From NCBI GenBank assembly GCA_036897625.1, contig JAYMTA010001360.1, positions 1 to 20,394 of the forward strand: DNA of 20,394 nucleotides, written 5' to 3'. The notes beneath the pieces were generated by a model, which was not told where the DNA came from, made no database searches, and saw nothing but the letters and a program-made list of their open reading frames with translations. The translations under genes and the position numbers were made by a program. Source of the DNA: Pelargonium cotyledonis (lineage: Eukaryota; Streptophyta; Magnoliopsida; Geraniales; Geraniaceae). Below are positions 20,176-20,394 of this stretch, piece after piece. The stretch's first letter is position 1, and every line of letters begins with the position of its first letter.

Positions 20176-20394
20176 GGGTTAAATACTCTCAAACCCCCAT
20201 TTATTCGATAATCACCGTATAGGTCCCTGTACTAAGAAGTTAGCTCCACTAGTATCTGAACTCATAATTAATTGGTCAGGAAGGTCCATCCGTTAGTTTG
20301 AGTTAACGGCACCGTTAACGTCGATGATGTGGCATTTCATTTTATATTAATTAATTATTATTTTTCATATGTGGCACTGACGTGGCATTTTGAA
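20176..20394. mobile_element. Dispersed repeat, partial at the window edge
   Basis: Begins near AAGGGTTAAATACTC and contains a perfect palindrome GTTAACGG-CA-CCGTTAAC at 20302-20319, then repeated GTGGCA motifs (near 20330, 20374 and 20382). This combination (GGTCC, CCGTTA, TAACGGCACCGTTAAC, ACGTGGCA) resembles widespread plant MITE or Mutator-like repeats. The right end lies outside the window, so terminal repeats and type cannot be confirmed. Confidence 0.5.

Overview
The window is nuclear DNA of a flowering plant, most likely a eudicot. The genes have many GT-AG introns, the intergenic DNA is AT-rich, and every recognisable protein belongs to a plant or general eukaryotic family with the plant version of its sequence. 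The species cannot be named from what is visible. No rRNA, tRNA, CRISPR array or prokaryotic operon was seen. All gene models below were spliced by eye from donor and acceptor sites plus family conservation, so they are predictions.

Layout, left to right. 1-1170 is AT-rich and featureless. About 1342-1980 (minus) holds a bZIP gene remnant that keeps the acidic/serine-rich region and the basic region but has lost the leucine zipper; a diverged copy of part of it lies at 1995-2069. 2521-9448 (minus) is a complete ten-exon RanBPM-type gene (SPRY, LisH, CTLH, CRA; 456 aa). One of its introns (5906-6926) carries a 533-bp Tourist/Harbinger-like MITE, and another (3159-4098) carries an unexplained coding-like block. 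9470-11347 holds no gene.

11348-11891 (minus, with a leader exon near 12537-12615) encodes the 110-aa V-ATPase subunit G. 12856-14101 (minus) encodes a 110-aa, probably plastid-targeted protein with a DnaJ-type zinc finger. 14650-15094 is a miniature LTR retrotransposon (TRIM) with a perfect 5-bp target-site duplication, two LTRs, a tRNA-Met-type primer site and a polypurine tract. 16707-17116 (plus, with a leader exon ending at 15619) encodes a 100-aa single-domain SWIB/MDM2 protein. 18145-18862 is a GC-rich, A-tailed insertion flanked by a 10-bp direct repeat, probably a non-LTR retroposon. 19130-19435 (plus) encodes a 75-aa secreted cysteine-rich, defensin-like peptide with its own TATA box. 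19736-20100 is a long foldback MITE, and a second dispersed repeat begins near 20176 and runs off the window.

The genes do not form a pathway. They are independent housekeeping or small-peptide genes (ubiquitin-ligase scaffold, proton-pump stalk, plastid chaperone-like, SWIB, secreted peptide) separated by transposon debris. I found no convincing new multi-gene system. The least explained items are the nine-cysteine peptide, the zipper-less bZIP remnant and the coding-like intronic block.
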